64,000 nt of DNA from Geosiphon pyriformis (lineage: Eukaryota; Glomeromycota; Glomeromycetes; Archaeosporales; Geosiphonaceae), in contig JAAOMT010000512.1 in the NCBI GenBank assembly GCA_016748015.1, forward strand, positions 1,312,893-1,376,892, written 5' to 3'. Positions within the stretch are counted from its first letter, which is position 1, and every line of letters starts with the position of its first letter. Shown here piece after piece: positions 1 through 10,490 of this stretch. Under the pieces are notes generated by a model that saw only the letters and a list, made by a program, of their open reading frames with translations, was not told the DNA's origin and did not search any database. The translations under genes were made by a program, and so were the position numbers.

Positions 1-500
1 GAAATGTTAGTTGGGTTTTGGGGATTTTCCAAGTACAATAATTAAAAAATTTGGTTTTTTCGAATTATTTGATATTTATTTCTTTTTGTGTGTATAAGAA
101 CGGTTTTAAGAGATAAATCTAAAGTAAGATACATTTTCCAGAAGAGAAAAGCTCTTCTTTTATACAACTTGTTGTAGTACTAGTTTATGAACTTGCACTT
201 TTTCTCTTTGCCCAAATTCCGGCAAACTAAAAATACATTTTGATGAGCTACAAGTTATTTTGCTGAACTATTGATTAATTTGAGTAAACTATTCATAATT
301 TCGGCGAATTTTTGAATGTTACAAAGTTCAGAGTATTGTGTAATTTGATCATCTTACTTTCTGTTATACTAATTAGATTATTTTAATTGAATCGTGATAT
401 GTGATAATTGATTAAATAATAAATGATAATTTGAAATGATATTAATATACTAATGAATTATAGGAATTATAAGGGTAATTTTATGTTAATTAATAGCTAA
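1..500. repeat. AT-rich repeat copy A (about 240-490)
   Basis: No gene is visible. Positions 240-490 resemble two separated stretches further right, 4660-4800 and 5300-5420. For example, agtattgtgtaatttgatca here reads agtattgtataatttaatta there, and the stretch ending gtaattttatgtt recurs near 5400. Nearly all differences are C-to-T or G-to-A. The segment abuts the truncated end of LINE copy L1. It also contains short reiterations of a motif like gaactattgattaattt. It is probably part of an older dispersed repeat of unknown class. Confidence 0.5.
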
Positions 501-504
501 AATT

Positions 505-1752
505 CTATTGGTAACACCACCCAGATCTGTGAATCCTTAGTAGCCTTAAATTCCAAAAACTTGTGAGACCTATATAATTTCCTAAAATACGCCAGTGTTT
601 GTTCAACCAATACTCTGTCATAACCATTGTCCAAAGAACTTTTGAACTTTATAGCTTGATTAAAGTTCAAATCGACTCATTTATCAACTAAAGTCTAAAG
701 TCTTTCTAAATTACCTGATTTGTATACATTCAAAATTTTTGCCACTAAAAGTTCTAACTTGTGAAATCTAGAAAAAGCAGAAGTTTTGATTAATCCACTA
801 TTCCTGAACCATGTTTTCATGAGAATAGCTTCTGCTGCAGAGTGCACCATTTGACAAAGGAGTGTTCATATCCCATTGATATTATTTTTGGTGGTGTAAT
901 ATTCAAAATTACCAGCTGATATTGAAAAAGCAGCCAATAATACATCTCTAAACTTTTTCTAAACCTTATCACTAACACCACTAACTTTGTATTTCCATTT
1001 TTCTTTTGCAGCCTGTTTGTGTACCAAATTAAACTGAAAATTGAAAAAGCCCCTCAAACCAATGTCCGCTAATACTACCAAGTGGTCAAAATCAAAAAAT
1101 TCAGCCAAACAGTAAACTTTTTGGTTGAAAAACAAACTGCAAAGACCATTACTAACTAATATAAAATCTATGCACTTTTGAACACCCCTCAAATTAGACC
1201 ATGTAGAAAGTCTGTGTAAAGAAAAACCATATAAGGAATTAAACAAACTCAGATCCAGACATTTCTTGAAGCTTGCATTGCAACCAGAATCATTTTTATT
1301 AAAGTCATCACTAAGAACAATAAATATACTGCCATTTAAAACCTCAGCCATTATTGAATTGATGACATGGGAGTGAGCCAGCCTCTTTTCCAAAATGGCA
1401 TCTGTATACAAGCCCAAAACTATCAATGAAAGTTTGTTTTTGAAGAGCAATTTCACAGAAATAAGTTGACCAGACATCTCAGAAACTTTGCATATATGCT
1501 TTGCTAGAGAAGCATCCATAATTATGGCGACACCTGCACCCAAATAACCAGATTCTAAACCAGAGGTGAACACTCAAATGCCATCAAACTTATTTATAAT
1601 CCAAAGATGAACTTTGCCTTTCAACTTTGTTTCAGTAATTACAGAAATCATGTTGCCCATATTTTTGTGCCATTAAACAATATCCTCCTGTTTAGCAGGA
1701 TTGTTCATGTCCCTGACATTACACATAGCCACTTTCTATGCCAAACTACTCA
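505..1752 (-). pseudogene. LINE ORF2 fragment: APE-type endonuclease domain, with stops
   Basis: The reading frame starts MSSLA, then a stop where copy L5 has Trp, and continues KVAMCNVRDMNNPAKQ. Further stops precede a long open stretch (1573-959) containing GLESGYLGAGVAIIMDASLA and VLSDDFNKN, the latter matching the GDFN metal/phosphate-binding motif of EEP/APE endonucleases with one change. It aligns with residues 70-239 of the L5 endonuclease. The remainder (958 to about 505) aligns only weakly and contains more stops. In intact elements this domain nicks the target DNA for target-primed reverse transcription. No reverse transcriptase part remains. Confidence 0.8.
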
Positions 1753-3642
1753 TTGAGAAAGAAAAAGAGCTGAAGAACCTGTACCAGAATACAGACAATC
1801 CAATCTTTCCAAAACCAAACCAATTGAAACCTCAAAAGCTACCATTTTTGATTCTAATCCACTCACCTTGAAGATCAAAACCTTAGAAAAACTCGAGCTA
1901 GAATTATGGACTATGTCATCCACAGCTGAGAGAGGAAGAGCAGAAGCCAATGTCATATCATCCAAAACCATATCCACATTCAAATGTGGCACCAAAAAAG
2001 TAAGAGTGGACAGAGAAGGAACACTAGAAGAGGTCACTGTAGATTTCAGTTTCATGCCACTTAATTTTTTTAATATACCAGACACTTGATCTGTCAAAAG
2101 CTCTAAGAAGCATTCCAAAGTGGCCAAATGAGCATTCAAAGAAGAAATGTTGGCTGAAGTGAAAAGAGAACCACTGTTTGAATCTGAGGCACCAGAAAGA
2201 GGAAGGCTAGAACTAGAACCAAAACTGAAATGAAAACCACCAGAAGGACCAACAAGTGTGACCACCTGGGCCCAAGATTTGCCATCAAAGGCAGCAGAGT
2301 AAGATATTGGAACACTTTTCTTTTCATACAACTTAGCCAACTGAAGACAACATTCATCAGATGCAATCTTTTTAAATGTTCTTAAAGGCTTAGGTGGGGA
2401 TGCAACAGATATATCATATTCTATAGCAGAATAACCAAACTTTCCACATTTTTCACACCAAACCAGATTCATCCTTGCCCAAAAATGTTTAAGACCACCA
2501 AAAATTGGCTCCGTGTGAAAGGCAGACTCCAGATCATCATCAGATTCAAAATCGACTACAGCACAACAAATCCTATTACCAGTTTCCAGAGATCTGTTTA
2601 TAATGCAAGTTTTCCCACCAGCCCTATCTAAAAGAGTTCCAAAATCATGTGCTGTTGTTCCCACTGGCAAAGTAAACAAAAGCGCTCTGAATGGATCTCT
2701 TAATGCCCAAGTCTCATGATCTTCCACTGCTTTGGCTACATGCACAGAATCCTTACCAATCAGAAATGACCACTTAGAGGCTAATAAATCAGTTTGGCTT
2801 AATTCAGCAAACTTCACCACAGTTTTTTGCCACATCCTAATCAGTTGAATTTTGATTAACTTAATTTTCCCAAATTCGAATATTGCAGTGATGATCATAT
2901 TTTTAGGTGTGTTCATGGGAATTTTCTTAATTACCACAGCCCAATCTGACCTCATTCCTTGTCTCTTAAGATCATTGTTTACGTTAATCCCCTTTTCTCT
3001 GGCCAATAATACGGCCATTTCTATGCTCTTTTCTGAAGTAAATGTCAATCGGATGATTTCTTTAAATTTTGAGGAGGTAGTGGCCCCTCCAAAACCATTG
3101 ACTGATGAAAAAATTTTTCTGATGTATTAAGTTTTTGCTATTGCAGATTTTTTTTCAACAGCACTAAAATTGATGTCAAGAGCAAAAAACTTTTTGACAG
3201 AAACTTCAATTTGAGATTTGACAATTTTTGGGTCAACCCATTTTTTTTCAAGAGAGATTTTAAGAAAAGAAGGGAGGGGCACATCATCTTCATCCATTCC
3301 ATAATCAATTAAGCCAAGAGGGGAGCCACAAACCAGATTGGAAGTTGCTTTTCTAGCTTTAGGGGTGTTCATTACTGAATCAAAGAAAGAACCATCACCA
3401 GCACCAAGAAAAATATCATCATCTTCACTATTACCAGATACACTGTCCATATCCGAATACACATCATGATTAGGATCAGGTTTGACCAAAGAAATATCTT
3501 TTTCATCTTCAAAGTGTTTGACATTACCAACAGAAACCCTTTTCTTTTGAAAAAAAAAATTCCCAACAGGACCATGAAGAACCCCTATGAGCACCTTTTT
3601 TTTAGACATAGTACTACCTGAAACAGCAGCCAGGTTTACCAC
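1750..3642 (-). pseudogene. LINE ORF1 (nucleic-acid-binding protein), one in-frame stop
   Basis: One frame of 631 codons is interrupted by a single TAA at about 3127. The N-terminal part has an acidic Ser/Asp stretch (DVYSDMDSVSGNSEDDDIF). The middle carries VVIKKIPMNTPKNMIITAIF and WQKTVVKFAE, also present in L5, and resembles an RNA-recognition fold. It is followed by a degenerate CCHC knuckle, CEKCGKFGYSAIEYD, in which expected His and last Cys are both Tyr. A Ser-rich C-terminal tail follows. ORF1 proteins bind element RNA and form the particle with ORF2. The stop TGA overlaps the ORF2 ATG (ATGA), as in L5. Confidence 0.8.
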
Positions 3643-3759
3643 AAAAGAATTATTTGATTGAAAAATGTTTGCAAGAGACAGTAAGAAAAAATAAAAAACT
3701 TCTTTTTCAAAAAAATGCTTTTTGGGGTTTTTTGGAAATAAGAGAGAAAAAAATTTTTA

Positions 3760-4800
3760 TAATGTATATTGTATTGTATTAAATAACAGTTTTGTATTTT
3801 GAAAATAGTATTTAAAAACATTTTTTGTGTTTGAAAACATTAAAATTACTATTGATAAAATTGTAAATTTAAGTATAGATTAAAAATAATCTATTATAAA
3901 AAAATATAATTAGTTTATTCTAAATATAAAACATTTTTAAAAAAAGTAATTTAGTTTTTTGTAATAGTTTTTTGTCTTTTGTTGTTATTGATTTGTTATT
4001 TTTGTTTTTTAGTAATATTATAAAAATGCTTAAAATTGTTAAAAATTTTGATATCTGTTTTGGAATATATAAGTTTTGTTTATTTTTTTTAGGAATTAAT
4101 AATATTGTTAATATTAAAATAAAATTATAATATTGTCTTAATTGGTTTAAATAACTAATTATATGTAAACAATACATAATTTATATTTAGTTTAGATTAT
4201 TTAGTTTGGTATATTGTATTAAGTTATATTTAAGTTTTACTTATTAAATAAATAAAATAAAAAAATTATATTTTTGTAAATAAAAAAATTATTAATATAA
4301 AAACTAATAATTTTTAATAATTTAAAGTCTATTTTTTTACAAAAATTATTAACTATAAACTTTTTAATAAAATAATATAAATAAAAAAAATAATAATTTA
4401 AAAAATAATTTTTTACAAACTTAATTTTATCTATTAAAATTAGTAATTAATTAATTAATTAAAAATAGGTAATTTCAAAAAATAATAATTATAAACAAAT
4501 ATAATTATTTAAATAAAAATCTATTTTTATTAATTAGTAATAATTATATTAATTTAAAAAATATAATTAAATATAAAATATATTTTTTTAAACAAAAAAA
4601 CTTTTTCTATGTATTTAATTATATACTATTTTAAATTTTAATATTTTTTTTATTAATATTTTTTATTTTGTTAAATAATTAAGTATTTTGCTAAATTTTT
4701 AAATATTTCTTAAATATTATAAAGTTTAAAGTATTGTATAATTTAATTATTATATTTAATTATACTTAAATATTATATAAATTAAATTATTAATTAAATA
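3760..4800. repeat. Extremely AT-rich spacer including repeat copy B, left half
   Basis: No coding potential is seen. The sequence is almost only A and T with short homopolymers. Its right end (about 4660-4800) aligns with repeat copy A at about 280-385 through C-to-T and G-to-A changes. It is interrupted at 4800 by LINE fragment L2 and appears to resume at 5300. Confidence 0.45.
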
Positions 4801-5290
4801 AGTTGTGGTTAGCACGGCTCTGTGTAAAGGTTTTGTTTTTAATGATTGGTACCATGAATCAGTTGCTGTTTTTAAGGATTCCAAAATGGTGGCTCTGACT
4901 GTCGTGGACTTTGTGTGTAAATTTTGTCTTGCTTTTTGGGAGGAGGTTTGGTTAGTTCATGCCAAACACAGGTCTCTTATAGAAAGAAATGGTTTAATTC
5001 CACGTAATAGTTCTCTTCTTCTTCCTGTTATAGGCCTCTCTAAGTTACTTTCGGCTGGTGTGGTTAAGTTATTAAGTATTGCTGATGCCTTTGGTATTAA
5101 CTTTGGGTTTTATAAATCTTGTCTGTTTTTTTCTGGTGTAGGTAATATGATTTCTGTTCATATAGATGTCTAGTATTGTTCTGATTAGCTCGAGTGGCTG
5201 GTCACGTGTAAAAAATGCATGATTCACACCTAGTTTAGATCATTTGCATGATGTATAGTACTAAGTAGCATTTGGACTTCACTCATTAAA
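4800..5290 (+). mobile_element. LINE copy L2: 5'-truncated 3' end
   Basis: An open stretch (4805-5173) encodes the C-terminus of ORF2, including LVHAKHRSLIERNGLIP, LSAGVVKLLSIADAFGINFG and a terminal HIDV. It aligns with the L5 C-terminus (LVRAKYRALIEKSDLIS, FSVGVIRLLGIAKALGICFG). The 3' UTR (5174-5280) matches the L5 3' UTR, sharing ctggtca and gcctagtttagatca, and ends in an A-rich tail. This is a classic 5'-truncated insertion. It has landed inside the older repeat whose halves flank it. Its reading frame is still open over 123 codons. Confidence 0.85.
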
Positions 5291-6560
5291 AAAATTAAAA
5301 ATTAAAAATTAAATAATAATAATTAATAATTGGTTAAATAATAAGTAATAAAATATAAAATCACAATATATATTAATTAATAATAAAAATTATAAAAGTA
5401 ATTTTATGTTTTTAATAATTTAAATTTTGTCTAATAGCTTTAAAATAAACTTTAAATAATAATATAAAAATTAAATTAGTCTTTAAAAAAAATTTTATAA
5501 CAGATTTAAATAAAAAACACTTATAAAATTTTTAAAAAACATTATTATTTTAATATAAAAACCATAAAAATTCTCAAAATTAATTGTAATTTAAATTAAA
5601 TTTTAGATATTTGTATAGCAAAAAATTAATTTTATAATAATAGCTAAATTTAGTAAATTATATTACTATTTAAAAATTATATTATTTAATAATTTAAATA
5701 AATTAATATAAAAAAGCAAATACAATTATTAAATTTTTAAAATATGGTTTTTAAAAAACAATTTTAAATAAATAGTTTACATATTCGGTTTTTTTAATAT
5801 TATATTTTATTATAAATATTGTATTTAAATTGAATTTTAAAACTAAATATATTAATTATTGATGTTATTTATATTAATTATTCTATTTTTAAAATAAATT
5901 ATTAATATACTTATTGATTTAATTATTAATTTGATTATTAATCTAATTATTAACTGAATTATTAATTTTTTTGAAAATATATGAACAAAACTTTTTTAAG
6001 TTATAAAAAAGTATTTATATTTAAATTTATACTTAGATTAAATAATTTTAAATTATAATTATTTTCTTAATTACAAAATTAATACAATAATTTTAACTTA
6101 TTTATGTTCTTAATCTTATTTTTTTTAATTTGTATATTGTTAATTTTTATAAAACATATTAAATAAATATTTACTAAAAAATACAAATAATATTTGTTAT
6201 TAAATTATAAAAGTGTTAATATAAAAAATATAATTATAACAAAACATTTTTGGTAAAATTATATTAAATTTTGGGTTTTATAAATTTAATTATAGTGAAA
6301 AATACATTGTTATAAAGTAGTTTTGATTAATCTGGGTAATTAATCACATATAAAAAGTGCATGACTTATGTCTATTATTGAATATGTACATGTATATGTA
6401 TAATAAAGTAAAGAAATAAACAACTATAATAAATAAAGCATTTAAAAACATTAATTTGAATCTTATATAATTATTTTATTATTGAAATATTATTTAATCA
6501 AACATTTATTTATGTATTTTATTTTTAAAATCTTAAATAAATCATTGTTAAGAAATTAAT
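5290..6560. repeat. AT-rich desert with repeat copy B right half and motif cluster
   Basis: No gene is visible. About 5300-5420 continues repeat copy B (compare 400-490). About 5912-5965 has several phased copies of a roughly 12-nt unit similar to ttgattattaat, which recurs near 11815-11865 and inverted near 16600-16690. The right part includes the fossil LINE tail listed separately. Confidence 0.4.
6240..6420 (+). mobile_element. LINE copy L3: strongly decayed 3' end
   Basis: The run ttttgggttttataaattta at about 6270 corresponds to the ORF2 C-terminal codons in L2 (ctttgggttttataaatctt). Positions 6325-6380 (gattaatctgggtaattaatcacatataaaaagtgcatga) correspond to the L2 3' UTR (gattagctcgagtggctggtcacgtgtaaaaaatgcatga). 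The differences are mainly C-to-T and G-to-A. How far it reaches upstream into the desert cannot be judged by eye. Confidence 0.6.
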
Positions 6561-7414
6561 CAATTGTACAAGACCACATTCTCTCATTTGAATACTTATC
6601 CTCCCTCAACTTCTAAAGCAATAGGAAAATTGGATGGATTAGCCAATTAGCAGAATAACATGACATATCACCAGCCGTCGTAAACTTTTCTCCTCTGTTA
6701 CTTTTTCTGAGTTTAACGGTTGATTGAATCCGAGGTCACGCGATATTTAATTTATCAGAATGATAAGTATTTGCGCATGTCTACATGTTAGATAAACACC
6801 ATACTCGAATGTTTCAGCATTTTTGTATAATTTCATAGATTGAATAGCTTCTCACCCTTATTAATGAACATAGCTCCTGAATATTTATATATCAAAAGTG
6901 AAAAAATGAAAAAGTATAATAACAAATAATAATAATAATAATAACATTGATTACCTTTCCAATGTGATTTCTTCTTAAATTTTATTGCTACTTCCTATAT
7001 ATTTTATATTTACTTCTTTTATATTCCATTTTACCCTACTCCACTCATCAATCCATCAATATAGGTTGGCTGAACACCAATTATTCTTATTGATACTCAG
7101 GGCACTCGTTACTATCATGAGTTTTTGGTTTCCATGGTGTGGGTGCGTTATTATGTTTTCAATAAATAGCATTTTAAAAAGGAGTGTTTCTTTTTAAAAG
7201 CTTTTATTGATAGTATGTTTAGAAAGTAATATTTAAAAGGCGGAGTTCGTATTTATGCTGTTTCTCCATCAAAGTATTATTAGCTATAATCTTTTAAAAC
7301 GGGTTTAACTATTAAGACGAATCATCATAAATTAAAATTTTAAACTAGCATTGTTTATCTGATCTTATCCCCAATACTATAAATCATACAACTTTAATAC
7401 TTTCTTTCATTGAT
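6560..7414. other. Intergenic region upstream of the Sam37-like gene
   Basis: Base composition returns to mixed sequence at about 6565. A CCAAT box lies in gattagccaattagcag near 6640. A short open stretch at 6985-7197 has no recognisable product and is not called as a gene. The rest shows nothing specific. Confidence 0.4.
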
Positions 7415-8920
7415 ATGACTTACCCAATGCTCGAACTTTTTATTTGGGGTTCTAGCTGGGATCTACCTTCAATAGATCCTGCCTGTCTAGCTATAATTAC
7501 ATGCTTACAAATATTTTTTTCAGATGAGTGGGGGGTGATTGAGTGCAATAACCCTGGCTTGTCACCAACTGGTTTGTCTACTTTGGGATTCTCCTCCCAC
7601 TACCTTCATTGACTCACCTAAGCCTCCCTGATTCAATAGGGGAATTGCCAGTGCTGAAAGATGGAAATGAATGGTTCGCCGGGTTTGATAACATTATAAA
7701 ACATTTAAGCAAAAAGGTATACAAAGTAAAGTGAATCCGCATTGGGTTTTTTACCGAAAATCCAAATCCAAATCTTATATTTAATCACAGGGTCTAGAAG
7801 CAAATCAGGATTTGACAGCTCAACAGAAAGCTGAAAGCGCTGCGTACGTGTCGCTTCTCTTTTGATGTAAAAGTTTTTAACTTTTGACTAAAATATTTTT
7901 TAAAATTGTTTCAGATTCTCTGCACTAATGCAGAACTTTCTGTACGATGCCATCGTACGTATATATTGAGTTGGGGTATTGAATTGAACACACCGATTTA
8001 TTTTTTCAGCTTTTCACTAAGAAAAACATCCAATAAAAGATCTTTGAGTGGTATTGCGATTTAAAAAACTTTGTCCAAGCTATCAGGCCTTTGTACGGAA
8101 AGCTACTTCCCTTAAGTGTTCGATATGTTTTTCCTATACAAGCGCGAAACAATGCCAAGGCCAGATTAGGGAAATATGGGATACCGGACAAAGGAGAGCC
8201 AAACATAGCCGTTGACCAAAATCACAAAGTTTGAACCTTTTTGATATTACTATGGCCTTAGTTTTAGATGTTTTATTACTAATTTTCGCGGTGGCCTTTA
8301 GATTTATAAATCCATCAGACGAACTTACACAACATTGGACCAGAAACTCGGGGAGCAGGATTATTTTTTTGGGAGTTCGTGAGTAGAATTATTCCAAATT
8401 TATTACAATCAACATTCCTTAGTAATCCATTCTAATCATCAATATCAGTCCAACGATTTCGGATGGAATTGCCTATGGTTATCTCGCACTCCATTTGTAC
8501 CCAGACCTTCCCAATCCAACTTTATCGAATATTCTCAAGACTGAATTTCCACAATTATCGCAATTTTGTGACCGCATGAGAAACAAATCCTCTCAAAAGC
8601 CGCTGACAAAACTAACAACCTCTAATCTCCCATCATTGTTTTCAATTTTTCTGTCGCCACGAGAATGGTTTGTCAACAGTTATTGGAACCCCGCAAAAAA
8701 AGAAAAACCCAAGGAGGAAAAATCACCTGCTCAAATTGATTTTGAAAGAAAAAGAGTAATTGCAATTACTGGGGCAATGTTGTTGATGGTTGGTTATATT
8801 ATATGGAATGGCATCATATCAATAGAAATCACAGAAGTAGAAGAGGACGATAATGATGACGAGACTAATGATGTAAATTCTCTGGAAAAGCTAGAGGATG
8901 AAGGGTCCGACAACAAATAA
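7415..8920 (+). CDS. SAM37: Metaxin/Sam37-like subunit of the mitochondrial sorting and assembly machinery
   Basis: Proposed exons: 7415-7571, 7640-7716, 7791-7843, 7915-7954, 8040-8228, 8302-8378 and 8449-8920, giving 354 residues. The N-terminus (MLELFIWGSSWDLPSIDPAC) followed by GELPVLKDGNEW is the metaxin/Tom37 thioredoxin-like domain. IRPLYGKLLPLSVRYVFP and KLGEQDYFFGSSP, then DGIAYGYLALHLYPDLPNP, belong to the C-terminal GST-like half. Residues 301-323 form a hydrophobic anchor, followed by a very acidic tail. In the family this protein works with Sam50 and Sam35 in the outer membrane to release folded beta-barrels. Exon 5 was set at 8040 because the earlier cag acceptor at 7990s gives an in-frame TAA, whereas 8040 restores family spacing. 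It converges with COX4, 241 nt downstream. Confidence 0.85.
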
Positions 8921-9161
8921 GGAAAGTTGGCAATAGATACAATATGAGTTTTGTAATCATCTAATTTGCCAAGAAACTTGGAAAGCTCAATATTTAGATA
9001 CATACGCTGAATGTTAAAGTTTGCATTTTATAATCGATTGCATCTTGATACCACTAAGGTCAAAAGCAATTATTTGGTTCTTTGAAACTTTAGAGCAACA
9101 ATAAACAATATACAATATTCTTCAACCTTAAAATAAAACTTCGCGAGACAAATTGGCAGGC

Positions 9162-9858
9162 TTAATGATGATGTCCTGCGTCTCCATCCTCTGGACCATC
9201 ATAGTTCAATTTGTATACAGATCCACATTCTGGGCATCGGTCGAATTCATGGCTACGTTCAAGTCTCAACCAAAGAATATCATGAGAATCAGCCGGAAAA
9301 CCTGAAAATAACCCAATTCAGTTGGGAATACTTTCGGATCTTTGATTATAACAATGGTTTCAGAACCAACCAGTGCACCCGAAAAGCCTGAAACTCTCAG
9401 AACTCCGGACGATAATTGGATCAGCTTTAGTGCCCAAATGGTCAACTTTTAGAGGTGATAAGTCCCATAACTCCCTCCCTTCCAATGCTGCTAGAAGTTC
9501 AGCACGTTCGGGACCAGTGGCTTGTTCAAGTCCGGTAGGGATAGTACCAGGCTTGGCACCCGGTCCAAATCTATCTTTGACAAGTTCTACGAAATAGGAG
9601 AATTTAAGGGGCTAATTTGCTGGGCAGTTTGGAAAGTTACTGGCAACACAGCACAAATGCGTTGGCCTTATTCTTTGACTGCTCACCATGTGTCTCCTTG
9701 CTATTGGTAGATTGCCGAGCTCCCAATATTGAAAACTCTCGAAAAACTTTAGAACTCTTCCTTTGGCGTTTCACAAAAGTCCTTGCAACGGAACCTGTTG
9801 CAGATCTTAAGTGAAAAGCTCCTAAAGCTGTTGTACGTCGAAGACTAAGAGAAAGCAT
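9162..9858 (-). CDS. COX4: Cytochrome c oxidase subunit 4 (subunit Vb family), mitochondrial precursor
   Basis: Exons 9858-9687, 9586-9371 and 9301-9162 give 175 residues. The first 50 or so residues are rich in Arg, Ser and Ala without acidic residues (MLSLSLRRTTALGAFHLRSA), a typical matrix-targeting presequence. The mature part has RFGPGAKPGTIPTG, LWDLSPL, KADPIIVRSS, then a zinc site: Cys128, His136 within FPADSHDILW, and Cys152/Cys155 in RCPECGSVYKL. The end is GHHH. This nuclear-encoded subunit binds zinc on the matrix side of complex IV in the inner membrane and is needed for its assembly. Donors are GTGAGC and GTTGGT. The length is close to other fungal Cox4 precursors. Confidence 0.93.
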
Positions 9859-10095
9859 AATTTTAAAGTAGGATAGGAAATTATTCGAAATCCTTATTTA
9901 ATATCATCAGACCATAAAAGGTTATCGTGATTGGCTAGCTTTCCTGTTTTAGAAAGTATTTCCTCGACCACAGCATTAAAAATCTTGAAATTTAAATTAA
10001 ATTTTCATCATCATATTTTTGTAGGAAAACTCACTTTTATATACTAAAAAAGTTCAATTAAAAATTTTTTATTAAATATCATTGTTTGCTAAATT
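9859..10095. other. COX4 upstream region
   Basis: This is non-coding sequence between the COX4 start and the AT-rich LINE remnant. It should hold the COX4 promoter, but no specific element is recognisable. Confidence 0.3.
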
Positions 10096-10099
10096 AAAT

Positions 10100-10490
10100 T
10101 TTTTATGTAATGTTATTTTTTTATTGTATTAACAAGTGTGACCTAAAGTTATACAACATACAAGCTATAACCAGTTATTCAGGCTGATTAAAACTACACT
10201 ATACTCCCAAAAGGCCTTATACTATCAAGTAAACAACAATCACAGATAAAAACATTAAAAACCATGTAATTAACAGCATTTATACTAAAATAAATCAACA
10301 AACTTCTAAAAAAACTATTCATGTAAACATTTATTACATTAAAACAATATAATAAACCAGTAATATTAAGAATTATTAACTTTTTAAACTTAGTTTTTAA
10401 TTTTGCATTAGAAAACCAAATATGTTTATAATAATTGAATGTCAAACTATACATTAAGCCAAGAATATTTATAGTTGTCATTTTAAAAAC
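10100..10490 (-). mobile_element. LINE copy L4: decayed 3' end
   Basis: On the minus strand the sequence just right of 10150 corresponds to the family 3' UTR: gttttaatcagcctgaataactggtta aligns with gttctgattagctcgagtggctggtca of L2. The open stretch 10481-10194 ends CLLDSIRPFGSIV, in the place of LFFSGVGNMISVHIDV in L2. The element should continue rightwards. The desert up to about 16.7 kb has roughly the length of a full element, but the decay is too strong to align by eye. Confidence 0.6.

Larger units (their letters stand above)
505..3760 (-). mobile_element. LINE (non-LTR retrotransposon) copy L1, lacking its 3' half
   Basis: Read on the minus strand, this copy holds the 5' leader (about 3643-3760), ORF1 (3642-1750) and the start of ORF2 with its endonuclease domain (1752 down to about 505). 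It then stops abruptly in unrelated AT-rich DNA. The leader matches that of copy L5 near 45215-45290, sharing a ttctctc tract and gaaaaagaagtttttt. ORF1 and the endonuclease align with L5 along their whole length. Normal insertions of this class lose the 5' end; loss of the 3' half implies a later deletion or rearrangement. In-frame stops show that it is dead. Confidence 0.85.

Noticed and set aside
3127-3130. ORF1 of LINE L1 considered a potentially functional gene because only one stop interrupts it
   Set aside because: The zinc knuckle is also destroyed and ORF2 is incomplete with stops, so the element as a whole is dead.
6985-7197. Hydrophobic 70-codon open frame, considered as a small membrane protein
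   Set aside because: No family resemblance, an unclear start, and no upstream or downstream exon with sensible splice sites.
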